From positions 1 through 40,973 of IMG/VR virus record IMGVR_UViG_3300036717_000121: a stretch of 40,973 nucleotides of DNA; one strand, given 5' to 3'. This document shows, piece by piece, positions 15,641-23,170 of the stretch. Below the pieces are notes generated by a model. It worked only from the letters and a program-made list of their open reading frames with translations. It had not been told where the DNA came from and ran no database searches. The DNA comes from a virus. Every line of letters starts with the position of its first letter. Within the stretch, counting starts at the first letter, position 1. Both the position numbers and the translations under genes were made by a program.

Positions 15641-16306
15641 TTATCCTTTCGCTTGTTTAGGAGCCATTTTATTCGCTTTGTATTGATTATATATTGCAGG
15701 CCCATGTTCAATAAGTTTAGGAATAGCTTTGCTCTGCAATAGGCTGGCCAATATATTGGTTCCTGTTCCCGGTTGGTTTGCTCTATAATCAGTATTGAAT
15801 GCCGGCTTTAATCCTGTATTCAATTGCTGTAATGCATTTTGTTGATTTTGTTGCCCATATTGAGCTCCTAACGCAGCGAGTGAGGACTCTAATCCTGCTC
15901 CCGCTTGCCCTAATTGTGATGCGAATGATGGAGAACTTAACGCGTTATTCCCTCCTGCAAATGAGGTGAATCGTTCTGCTAAAGAAGGCACCGTATGATT
16001 GGCAAACTGTGTCCTGGCATAATCTTCTAATGGTTTAAATCCCTTTTGAGGATCCTGTAACTGCCCCATGCCATTCTGCAATAAGAAATCTAATATAGAT
16101 TGTTCTTCTTCACTAGCTTCGGTGAGTCGATGATTACCACCTTCTTTACCACCACCACCAAAGAGAGCGGCTAATATACCTGCAAGTCCACCGACTCCTG
16201 CACCAATACCTGTCCCTAATCCAGGATTAATTGATGTCCCTATCGTAGCTCCTGTCCCTGCTCCTGCCAGACCGCCCGCGCCTAAATCGCCCCAATTAAT
16301 AGCCAT
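15641..16306 (-). CDS. Glycine-zipper putative ejection protein (221 aa)
   Basis: Residues 5-52 form glycine-zipper hydrophobic segments (GGLAGAGTGATIGTSINPGL, GTGIGAGVGGLAGILAALFG), typical of proteins that insert into membranes. Residues 60-110 hold a helical charged segment (EASEEEQSILDFLLQNGMGQ). The rest is Ala/Gln/Ser-rich. It starts 9 bases after the fibre-like 171-residue gene stop. Glycine-zipper proteins in this position are plausible envelope-penetration or DNA-ejection components. Confidence 0.55.
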   Translation of the reverse strand: MAINWGDLGAGGLAGAGTGATIGTSINPGLGTGIGAGVGGLAGILAALFGGGGKEGGNHRLTEASEEEQSILDFLLQNGMGQLQDPQKGFKPLEDYARTQFANHTVPSLAERFTSFAGGNNALSSPSFASQLGQAGAGLESSLAALGAQYGQQNQQNALQQLNTGLKPAFNTDYRANQPGTGTNILASLLQSKAIPKLIEHGPAIYNQYKANKMAPKQAKG

Positions 16307-16315
16307 GATTTATCC

Positions 16316-16831
16316 TTAAGTTTTAATATATTCCAATACAACAACTCCATTAGTAAACGTAACACCGCTCGAATTATTTATCACCACTTGAGTACTTGTA
16401 ACGTGGGCATAAATAGCTGCTGAGGGATTAGCGTAGTCAATCGGATAACCCACAAGAGTCGTCTGATTTGTGAGCATTCCATCAAGACTTATCCATGTCC
16501 ATGAACTGGTTACTGCAAGATTATGATTAATACTCGTTACTCCTGCGCCAATAGGTCCAGTATTGACCATTGTCCTGTATCCTGGCCTTTGATCGTTAAT
16601 GCCATTAAACGAATAAATTTGACCGGTAACGAATTCATAGGTCGTATATAATGCACTGTCTTTACCATTGAGTGAAAGAGCGATGTTATTGACCGTTTGA
16701 TAGAGCCTCACGAGAAGCTCTTTAAACTCAGGACTACGAACATCAACTTCCTGTATCTGCTGAACATCCCAGACGTTTGTTGTCGTAACGAATGAACCGG
16801 TGTTGGTAAGTTGTGAAGTAATATATGCCAT
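16316..16831 (-). CDS. Putative tail structural protein (171 aa)
   Basis: The start is taken at ATG 16831, which overlaps the TAA stop of the upstream 827-residue gene by one base and has GAGGTT upstream. A longer in-frame extension exists only inside the upstream gene. A helix at residues 30-55 (DVRSPEFKELLVRLYQTVNN) is followed by a beta-rich region (RTMVNTGPIGAGVTSINHNL, WTWISLDGMLTNQT). Coupling to the 827-residue tail protein indicates a partner in the tail. Confidence 0.6.
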   Translation of the reverse strand: MAYITSQLTNTGSFVTTTNVWDVQQIQEVDVRSPEFKELLVRLYQTVNNIALSLNGKDSALYTTYEFVTGQIYSFNGINDQRPGYRTMVNTGPIGAGVTSINHNLAVTSSWTWISLDGMLTNQTTLVGYPIDYANPSAAIYAHVTSTQVVINNSSGVTFTNGVVVLEYIKT

Positions 16832-19314
16832 TATTGGAACCTCATAGTAGTAGGTTGGGCGTATATGCACATTGCATGCAGTTGAAAATCTTCATCCATC
16901 AAAGCAACATTAGTCATTTGAGCGTCTGTCATAGTAAGTTGCATCTGTATTACCTCACCTTCAGCAAGAAGATAGACAGGATGCCATAGGCGGACCTGAT
17001 TTTGTTCAAATTCAACGGGTGCAGGAACTCCATTAGCCGCAGTGTAAGGAAATGTCTCCAGAACTCCTGTACCTAAGGTGACTCCATTATAAAGACCATC
17101 CTGTAACAAGGGCGAAGTCGATGTTGAGTCATAAAAGTTAACCGTTATTTGCCCTGCGCCTGTCTTATCAACCATGAAATCAACTTTTGAGACGTAAGAA
17201 TTTCTACCCTCTTTGGCATAGAAGTTATATTCCTTCGTCTGAATATCTAATTGGCTTACGCGGGCAACAAGACCACCTCCTGAATAGTTTCCCGTGAAAG
17301 GCGCTATTGGTCCTATTTCTATGTTATTAACATCAATAACTCCAATAACTTGGAATATTTGTCCATTAAGGCCATTACTACTATCACTCCATGAACAATC
17401 GATTATGTAGACAAATTCACCTTGTTCGATGGTATGATTAATAATAGTTAATTGAGTTACCGGATTGGTTATAACATCAGTTATCTGGAGAACTGCAGCG
17501 TTAGAGGTAATATCAGCATCGCATACAAAGGTAAATCCTTCTTGATTACCAGCAATAACCTGCCTAAAGAGAAGTTGTACTTCATCACTATCCCAAGGAA
17601 CCGCATCATCCCATGTAACATCATTGTTAGACCATGTAACGCCGTTTTGTGGATTGAAATAGCCAAAACAGGTTATGCAGTCCCAGTTTAGAGCCCATGT
17701 TCCCGTCTTATAGTTAAATACCAATACTCTATTGGGAAAGTAAGAATCAGTAGAAGTATCAGTACTAGGGTAGCTCCAATATACTTGCTCAACGAAATAG
17801 TCCCTGATGCCATACACACGATAAATGCCATTATTTGCATTCGAGACAGTGAAAACCTGATCTGGAATTTTATCATCAACACGTTCAACGTTAGATCCAT
17901 TACAAGCATGTACTCCAACGTTACCGACACAAAGTGCGACCTTATCGAAAGGAACCACGGAGAATGAAGATTCAGCGCCTAATTCGGTATTAATCTGCTG
18001 CCATACGAAAGGAAGCACTTGGTTTCCTGTGTAAACTACTTCCCAAGTAGATTGCTCAAAGAATACGATAAGTCGATCTTTAACAAACTCTACGGTGTTA
18101 ATAGATTCTACCGTAGGCGCGTCAATCGCTCCTCCCCTTCCCGGTATACTTTGGAGCCATGCAGCAGGATCTAATACGTTCCCTATTTGAGAGAATCTAC
18201 ATCTGTTAACATAAGGCAGTCCATTCTCTACCGTATTAAAGAGCAACAATCGGTTTTTAAATACCACTATAATAGCCGCCGTATTGACGACATTACCATC
18301 AGTAAAATATATTTGGCTCGTTGCAGAAGCGCCAGTAAACGTATAGGCGCCTGTTGATGTGTTAAATGTTCCGGCCCCTACTGCAGCAGAAGAAGTTAAT
18401 GATGCCACAGTCAATGCACCACTCGTAGCAGTCACAGTGAATATAGTATTGCCAATAATAAATGACTCCCCTATAAATCCAGAACCTCCTGCAACAGTGC
18501 CTGAAGCGTTACCTGAACCGTCAGTTATTCCGACAGCAGCTCCTCCAGGAAGAGAAATAGTATCGTAATTAAATATTGCTTGTGCCCATGTGCCCGCAGT
18601 TGTCGAATAGTAACGAATACCGTCAGGCGCATTAAAATTTGTTACAAAGAATACAGTGCTTGAAGCATTAGCAGCAGTCCATGTTGCTCCCCAGAAGAAT
18701 TGGGAGTCATTTCCTGTCCATGTATTTGCACCGGTACTTATATAATTCCAGCCGCCATTATAAAGGTAGGAATAACTTGTATCAAATCCAATAGTAAGTT
18801 GATTATCGACGATAGCCGTTTCATAGGTCAAAAGCCCCATTGCAGGAAATCCAGGATACCAATAAACGACCATGTTGGCTTGAAGCACCGGTATAGTAGC
18901 GTTATTATAGACGGCAGTAAAAACGAACTCTCCGTTAGCGAAGTCAAACGTTGCAGTAGTAGCACTTCCTCCTGATATAAGAAGCGCGCCTGTTGTATTA
19001 ACCGTAAATAGTACTGTTCCTATAGAAAACCATTGTCCTTGTGCACCTACACTGGTTAATGAAGGTCCTGAGACCGGTACGGTTCCACTCAAAGTTCCAC
19101 TACTATTAGTCGATCCAACTCCTACTCTAAAGCGAGATAACAGAGGATTGTCTAAGAACCATCGAGACCCAAATCGTTTTCGAACTCTTCCTCTAAATAC
19201 ATAGGCATTTGTTAAATTGGCAAATGCATCATCAGGAATCAACCATGGCCGTACATTAGTCTGTAGACCAGAGTTTTGATCATAAGGTGCGATAAAAAAT
19301 CGGTCTGTAGCCAT
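16831..19314 (-). CDS. Large tail/DNA-stabilisation-type protein (827 aa)
   Basis: The N-terminus, MATDRFFIAPYDQNSGLQTN followed by RPWLIPDDAFANLTNAYVFR and RVRKRFGSRW, is the pattern seen in packaged-DNA stabilisation or tail-tube proteins of P22-like and crAss-like podoviruses. Long beta-rich stretches follow (about 60-330). A central segment RLLLFNTVENGLPYVNRCRF then VEFVKDRLIVFFEQSTWEVV resembles a beta-propeller repeat. The C-terminal 200 residues are also beta-rich. Size and gene position after the connector protein agree with a protein that closes the tail. Family assignment is by pattern only. Confidence 0.6.
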   Translation of the reverse strand: MATDRFFIAPYDQNSGLQTNVRPWLIPDDAFANLTNAYVFRGRVRKRFGSRWFLDNPLLSRFRVGVGSTNSSGTLSGTVPVSGPSLTSVGAQGQWFSIGTVLFTVNTTGALLISGGSATTATFDFANGEFVFTAVYNNATIPVLQANMVVYWYPGFPAMGLLTYETAIVDNQLTIGFDTSYSYLYNGGWNYISTGANTWTGNDSQFFWGATWTAANASSTVFFVTNFNAPDGIRYYSTTAGTWAQAIFNYDTISLPGGAAVGITDGSGNASGTVAGGSGFIGESFIIGNTIFTVTATSGALTVASLTSSAAVGAGTFNTSTGAYTFTGASATSQIYFTDGNVVNTAAIIVVFKNRLLLFNTVENGLPYVNRCRFSQIGNVLDPAAWLQSIPGRGGAIDAPTVESINTVEFVKDRLIVFFEQSTWEVVYTGNQVLPFVWQQINTELGAESSFSVVPFDKVALCVGNVGVHACNGSNVERVDDKIPDQVFTVSNANNGIYRVYGIRDYFVEQVYWSYPSTDTSTDSYFPNRVLVFNYKTGTWALNWDCITCFGYFNPQNGVTWSNNDVTWDDAVPWDSDEVQLLFRQVIAGNQEGFTFVCDADITSNAAVLQITDVITNPVTQLTIINHTIEQGEFVYIIDCSWSDSSNGLNGQIFQVIGVIDVNNIEIGPIAPFTGNYSGGGLVARVSQLDIQTKEYNFYAKEGRNSYVSKVDFMVDKTGAGQITVNFYDSTSTSPLLQDGLYNGVTLGTGVLETFPYTAANGVPAPVEFEQNQVRLWHPVYLLAEGEVIQMQLTMTDAQMTNVALMDEDFQLHAMCIYAQPTTMRFQ

Positions 19315-19324
19315 GAAAATCTCC

Positions 19325-19942
19325 TTACATTCCTATTGCAGTCCAGAAAAAGTTTATTACGGGCTGCGTTCCCGTAAGGGTTGCTCCTACCGCTGTCCCA
19401 AAAGTTGCCGTTGTTAACGTAAAAGAGTTAACGCGAGATACTGTATTAGATGTACCACTCGGGTCAATTCGTGTAGAAGTAATAGATCCTATAAAACTAG
19501 AAAATCCAGGAAAAGAATTTAATCCACCAGCTGCAGTGCTACCAAAGGTTATAGTAACAACGTTGGCGCTTGTCGTGTTATAGCCACCGATCATTAACAT
19601 TCCTGAAGGCAAGTACGTCCAGAATGTTGCTTGATTGCTCGATATGGTTCCATTAGCAAATCCGGTCATAGGATAAGGAGTTGCAGTTCCTCGAGCAACC
19701 CATATGTCAGACGTGGATGTAGGAACAGCATTCTGGTTGAAAAGTCCCATTTCTCCTGCTAAAAAAGCAGGCGCTGATCCCTGTACAGGAAACGTTATTT
19801 TATTATGCTTACCTTGACCTGCTGCTCCATAGTCCACATGGTCCACGATAAAAGAATTTTCTAGGGTCAAAAAATTCTGTCTGATTGGGTTTTGAGTTGC
19901 ACCTAGGGTTTGTCCTGATTGAGGTACATCATTTAATGCCAT
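19325..19942 (-). CDS. Putative virion structural protein (205 aa)
   Basis: The N-terminus contains QSGQTLGATQNPIRQNFLTL and DHVDYGAAGQGKHNKITFPV, a sequence pattern that I associate with podoviral tail or fibre-attachment proteins. The remainder is Gly/Thr/Ser-rich beta strand. It lies between the connector-like gene (19984) and the 827-residue tail gene, each with an AGGAGA site. Probably a minor tail protein. Confidence 0.6.
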   Translation of the reverse strand: MALNDVPQSGQTLGATQNPIRQNFLTLENSFIVDHVDYGAAGQGKHNKITFPVQGSAPAFLAGEMGLFNQNAVPTSTSDIWVARGTATPYPMTGFANGTISSNQATFWTYLPSGMLMIGGYNTTSANVVTITFGSTAAGGLNSFPGFSSFIGSITSTRIDPSGTSNTVSRVNSFTLTTATFGTAVGATLTGTQPVINFFWTAIGM

Positions 19943-19983
19943 TACTAATCTCCTTAATTTTTAAATATTATTGTGTGCCAACA

Positions 19984-21045
19984 TTATTGCGTACCGCCTC
20001 CAGAAAAAAAGCCGGGTCCATAAGCCCCTGCAGTGCTCGACTGGTCAGTGTAAATAGTTGAAGTTCTTTGACTTGTTTGTTGAACAATAGATCTTCTTAA
20101 GCACAGACGCTCTTGCATCTTAAATTCAGGCATAATTGATTGCACTGAATCAAGATCCATACGATCCTCGAATATCTTTTTTGACGCTCCATAGGCTATA
20201 TATTGCCACCATTCTTGAAGATCAGGACTTTGGCCACTAGAAAGGAGTTCAGTAGGTTGCGTATACACTTCCATATTTATTTTGTATGGCTGATCAGGAA
20301 CAGGGCGAACGATAAACTTACCGTCATAAAATAGGAGCGCCTGAGGAAGTGATATCTGTAAAGGCACTGTCTGGCTATTAATCATGGTTCCTATGCCGGG
20401 AGGAGCAATAAAGGTAACGACGTACTGTCCTGTAACATAGTTAATATAGTTATTAGGATCCTGAACGGTTGTTGAGGTTGGGGTTCCACCGGGAACATAG
20501 AGATTACCTATCGAAGCACTGATAGGAAAATCGATCATTGCAAGACCATTATCGTTGGTATCAACGGAGCTAAACAGTACATTGTTACGAAGCAGTGCGG
20601 TCTGCTGGGTACTTCCCGGTGGATTAATCGCTTGTTGAGAATTTATAACTCCTGAAAAAGAAGTGGTTGAGCCATCTCCATCTATACCAATAGATGAAAT
20701 AGAGTTCACAAAAGGATAAATCCCAAAGAATTGTTCTCTATCTTCAAAAAACTGTGATTGAAATCCTGCTATATAAATAGGAGGGTGCACAGTAATATAT
20801 TTATTAATAAAATTATAGAGAGGTGAAGTCGTATCAGTGCTTGTTGTATACACATCGATATAGGGTTCCGTATAAAAGCTAAATGTTGTTCTTAAGTTAA
20901 GAAGTCTTATCTGTTCAGGGAAATCATACAGAACAAAAGTGTTTATGTACTGATTAAGTTGCGCAGTAGTCAGTAATGCTTCAGAGTTACTCCGCGTTAA
21001 TCTTCGTACCTTTTGCTGTATGGCAACTAACGTAGAATCTGCCAT
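19984..21045 (-). CDS. Head-tail connector-like protein (353 aa)
   Basis: The first 60 residues, VAIQQKVRRLTRSNSEALLT then TAQLNQYINTFVLYDFPEQI, form helices characteristic of adaptor or tail-stub proteins (P22 gp4-like or crAss-like stub). RTTFSFYTEPYIDVY leads to a beta region. The C-terminal helix LQEWWQYIAYGASKKIFEDR then RMDLDSVQSIMPEFKMQERL is also typical. Placed between head proteins and tail proteins, as expected for a connector. Moderately confident. Confidence 0.65.
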   Translation of the reverse strand: MADSTLVAIQQKVRRLTRSNSEALLTTAQLNQYINTFVLYDFPEQIRLLNLRTTFSFYTEPYIDVYTTSTDTTSPLYNFINKYITVHPPIYIAGFQSQFFEDREQFFGIYPFVNSISSIGIDGDGSTTSFSGVINSQQAINPPGSTQQTALLRNNVLFSSVDTNDNGLAMIDFPISASIGNLYVPGGTPTSTTVQDPNNYINYVTGQYVVTFIAPPGIGTMINSQTVPLQISLPQALLFYDGKFIVRPVPDQPYKINMEVYTQPTELLSSGQSPDLQEWWQYIAYGASKKIFEDRMDLDSVQSIMPEFKMQERLCLRRSIVQQTSQRTSTIYTDQSSTAGAYGPGFFSGGGTQ

Positions 21046-21059
21046 TACTATTCTCCTTT

Positions 21060-21425
21060 TTATACTGCGTTATAGGGCAGTACATTTTGGGTGGCCCCTT
21101 CAAGCTGCGAGGCAATCTCAGCTATCGGAACCACCTGTGCGTATTGCTTATTATCAGGAAACGTAGACGCTGCATTAAATGCATCAAAATTGGTTGAATC
21201 TATGGGCATCGTGAACGTCGTCAGTCCCGTTACGGTAATAGGCGCATACATTTGGTTAATTTGTTGCATGCCAAATCCAAGAGGTATAACAAGACGAACG
21301 ATCTCACCTGATTGATATTGGTGATTAAAGGTTGTTGTTATTTGAGCTTGGGGTGCCTGCGATATGGTTGATATTATCCGCATCGCCCTCTGAAAAATAG
21401 GAAATGGAAATGCAAGAATTGCCAT
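21060..21425 (-). CDS. Small structural protein with beta domain (121 aa)
   Basis: Residues 15-75 (QITTTFNHQYQSGEIVRLVI, then ITVTGLTTFTMPIDS) match the small beta-barrel pattern found in phage head and tail accessory proteins, in which an AHGxxxG-type loop binds beta strands. The same loop pattern recurs in the 408-residue head protein (VAHGLTPGQEVRFSI). No enzymatic motif. Likely head completion or a decoration/neck component. Confidence 0.6.
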   Translation of the reverse strand: MAILAFPFPIFQRAMRIISTISQAPQAQITTTFNHQYQSGEIVRLVIPLGFGMQQINQMYAPITVTGLTTFTMPIDSTNFDAFNAASTFPDNKQYAQVVPIAEIASQLEGATQNVLPYNAV

Positions 21426-21426
21426 A

Positions 21427-21822
21427 TTACACCGCCGCTTCTACTGCTTTAAAGTCATTGCTCACATCATCAATATCAATAAACTCTAAGCTCTGGAAAC
21501 TGCATCGGCGTACTTTTTTAGTGATTTTTGCAATGTTTTGCATTATTCCACCATCATCAGTTTTCACATAGTCATATTCAGGGTACCAGCAGTTCTTATT
21601 GAGATGCTTTGCAACGCCGAGTGGTACTGTTTTTATTTCACCATCTTTGAGCGTATAGGTTTCAACCTGGTCACCTTTATGGATTTTTAGGCTAAAGCTC
21701 ATCTCTCCCCCCGGTACTTCATGAAATCTAAATATGCCTTTTACTGGCTCTTTATCTTTGTCACGTTGATAATTTAAATTTACTTTTGGTTCTTCTTTTT
21801 TAACGACTTTTTGTGCTTCCAT
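21427..21822 (-). CDS. Conserved-looking virion-region protein of unknown function (131 aa)
   Basis: Opening 30 residues are highly charged (VVKKEEPKVNLNYQRDKDKE). The middle is a beta fold with VKGIFRFHEVPGGEMSFSLK, then a YTLKDGEIKTVPLGVAKHLN helix-turn and CWYPEYDYV. The C-terminus holds a RRCSFQSLEFIDID segment. Follows the hairpin at 21903-21937 and precedes the 121-residue gene by 1 base. Likely a small virion protein or assembly factor; no family recognised. Confidence 0.6.
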   Translation of the reverse strand: MEAQKVVKKEEPKVNLNYQRDKDKEPVKGIFRFHEVPGGEMSFSLKIHKGDQVETYTLKDGEIKTVPLGVAKHLNKNCWYPEYDYVKTDDGGIMQNIAKITKKVRRCSFQSLEFIDIDDVSNDFKAVEAAV

Positions 21823-21902
21823 TGCAATCCTTTTTTAAGGGTGTTAATCTTTGTGTGAATAATATGATGATTTCTATCCATCATTTTATTTCCTTTTTTT
21901 GT

Positions 21903-21937
21903 AAAGGCTGTAGTCCTCATGCTACGGCCTTTTTTTA
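21903..21937. terminator. Strong hairpin at the end of the head-gene block
   Basis: An 11-bp stem pairs AAAGGCTGTAG (21903-21913) with CTACGGCCTTT (21922-21932), followed on the plus strand by an uninterrupted T tract to 21936. It overlaps the stop codon of the minus-strand 408-residue gene. It would terminate antisense transcription efficiently. On the minus strand the downstream U tract is weak, so it may only attenuate or stabilise the capsid mRNA 3' end. Confidence 0.55.
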
Positions 21938-23161
21938 TAGTCCGCCGTACGTAGACTTACCTGCTACCCAATACATAGTGTCACCTGTTGGAGCATTACC
22001 CGCCGACCATGCTATTGATCCAGAAGGTCCAAGAATTGGCGTAGTAAGAGCAAGTCCAGCCCCACCATTTCCTAAAATCATTCCGAGATACCCAGTATTC
22101 ACTGTTGCATCAGCAAGAAGTCCGGTATTGGTATTAAAGATCTGCTGACCATTAATAGTAGGAACTTGCGCTCCAAGGACTGAAAGTGATGTCGCAGTAT
22201 CTTCACCAAAAGGAATCACGAGAGGGAATGAACTTGGTTGTTGAGCAATAGTTGGATACGTGAACGCAGTGTATGCTGTGGTATTAATATTGATAGTAAA
22301 GCTATAGTCATCTATCACCGTCAATACAATAGCGCCTACTGAGCTATTAGCAGGGAAATAACTATTCAATATCTGTGGATTTAACTGAGTCATTCCAGAA
22401 ACATCAGGAATACTAAATCTAACTTCTTGTCCTGGAGTTAACCCATGTGCCACAGAAGTAGAAACAACGGCATTAGCCGCTTGAGTAATATTGGTAATAA
22501 CCCTTCTTCTTGGATAGAAGAGAGCGCTGTTACCGTTATATACAATTCTATAGAATCCAGCACCACCGATAGCTCCAGGAGCTGTAGCGAGAGCTGATCC
22601 TGCATTACCCGTTAAAGTAAAGCTTGTATTAAGAGTTACCGCACCAACAACAAAGTCGATACCATTGATGTCACTTTGTGCAGTATTACTTAAACGAACC
22701 ACGGTCCCCACAGATATTCCTGCAGTTGAAACAGTTGATACTACTGGTCGTGTTGCATTAGTCGTTGCAGTCGTTGCAACAGCAGGTCCAAGAAGTGGTT
22801 GAGCGCCTGTTGATACTCCTGATGGATCATAAAGAGTGAACCCACCGGAAGCAATAGTATCGCCCGAAAGAACTCCTGAAGCAGCTCCTTTATAGGTAAC
22901 AATTGCAGCGCCGGCAGCCATACCACGTTGCCAATAGAATTCTTGACCATTAGAAGCATTGGCTGTTCCATTAAAGTAAGCGCCTGTTGTTCCCACAGTA
23001 CCGTATTGAGTGAAGTTTCTTACTATCATCCAATCAGCGCTTGAAGGAATCTGGATAATCGTCGCATTCGCTTGACCAATAGAAGCATTACCCGCATTGG
23101 GGTTAGTAATACCTGTAGAATTTGCTACAAAGGTACCTTGACCTAATATAGTTCCGTCCAT
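21935..23161 (-). CDS. Putative head fibre/decoration or minor capsid protein (408 aa)
   Basis: The gene directly follows the MCP (9 bases). The protein is beta-rich, with TIIQIPSSADWMIVRNFTQY, a FYWQRGMA segment, and two VxRLS-type modules (SVGTVVRLSNTAQSDINGID; STSVAHGLTPGQEVRFSIPD). Such modules occur in head-associated proteins of crAss-like and related podoviruses. The C-terminus (ILGNGGAGLALTTPILGPSG) is glycine-rich. A structural head role is suggested by position and folds. Confidence 0.6.
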   Translation of the reverse strand: MDGTILGQGTFVANSTGITNPNAGNASIGQANATIIQIPSSADWMIVRNFTQYGTVGTTGAYFNGTANASNGQEFYWQRGMAAGAAIVTYKGAASGVLSGDTIASGGFTLYDPSGVSTGAQPLLGPAVATTATTNATRPVVSTVSTAGISVGTVVRLSNTAQSDINGIDFVVGAVTLNTSFTLTGNAGSALATAPGAIGGAGFYRIVYNGNSALFYPRRRVITNITQAANAVVSTSVAHGLTPGQEVRFSIPDVSGMTQLNPQILNSYFPANSSVGAIVLTVIDDYSFTININTTAYTAFTYPTIAQQPSSFPLVIPFGEDTATSLSVLGAQVPTINGQQIFNTNTGLLADATVNTGYLGMILGNGGAGLALTTPILGPSGSIAWSAGNAPTGDTMYWVAGKSTYGGL

Positions 23162-23170
23162 GATTTCTCC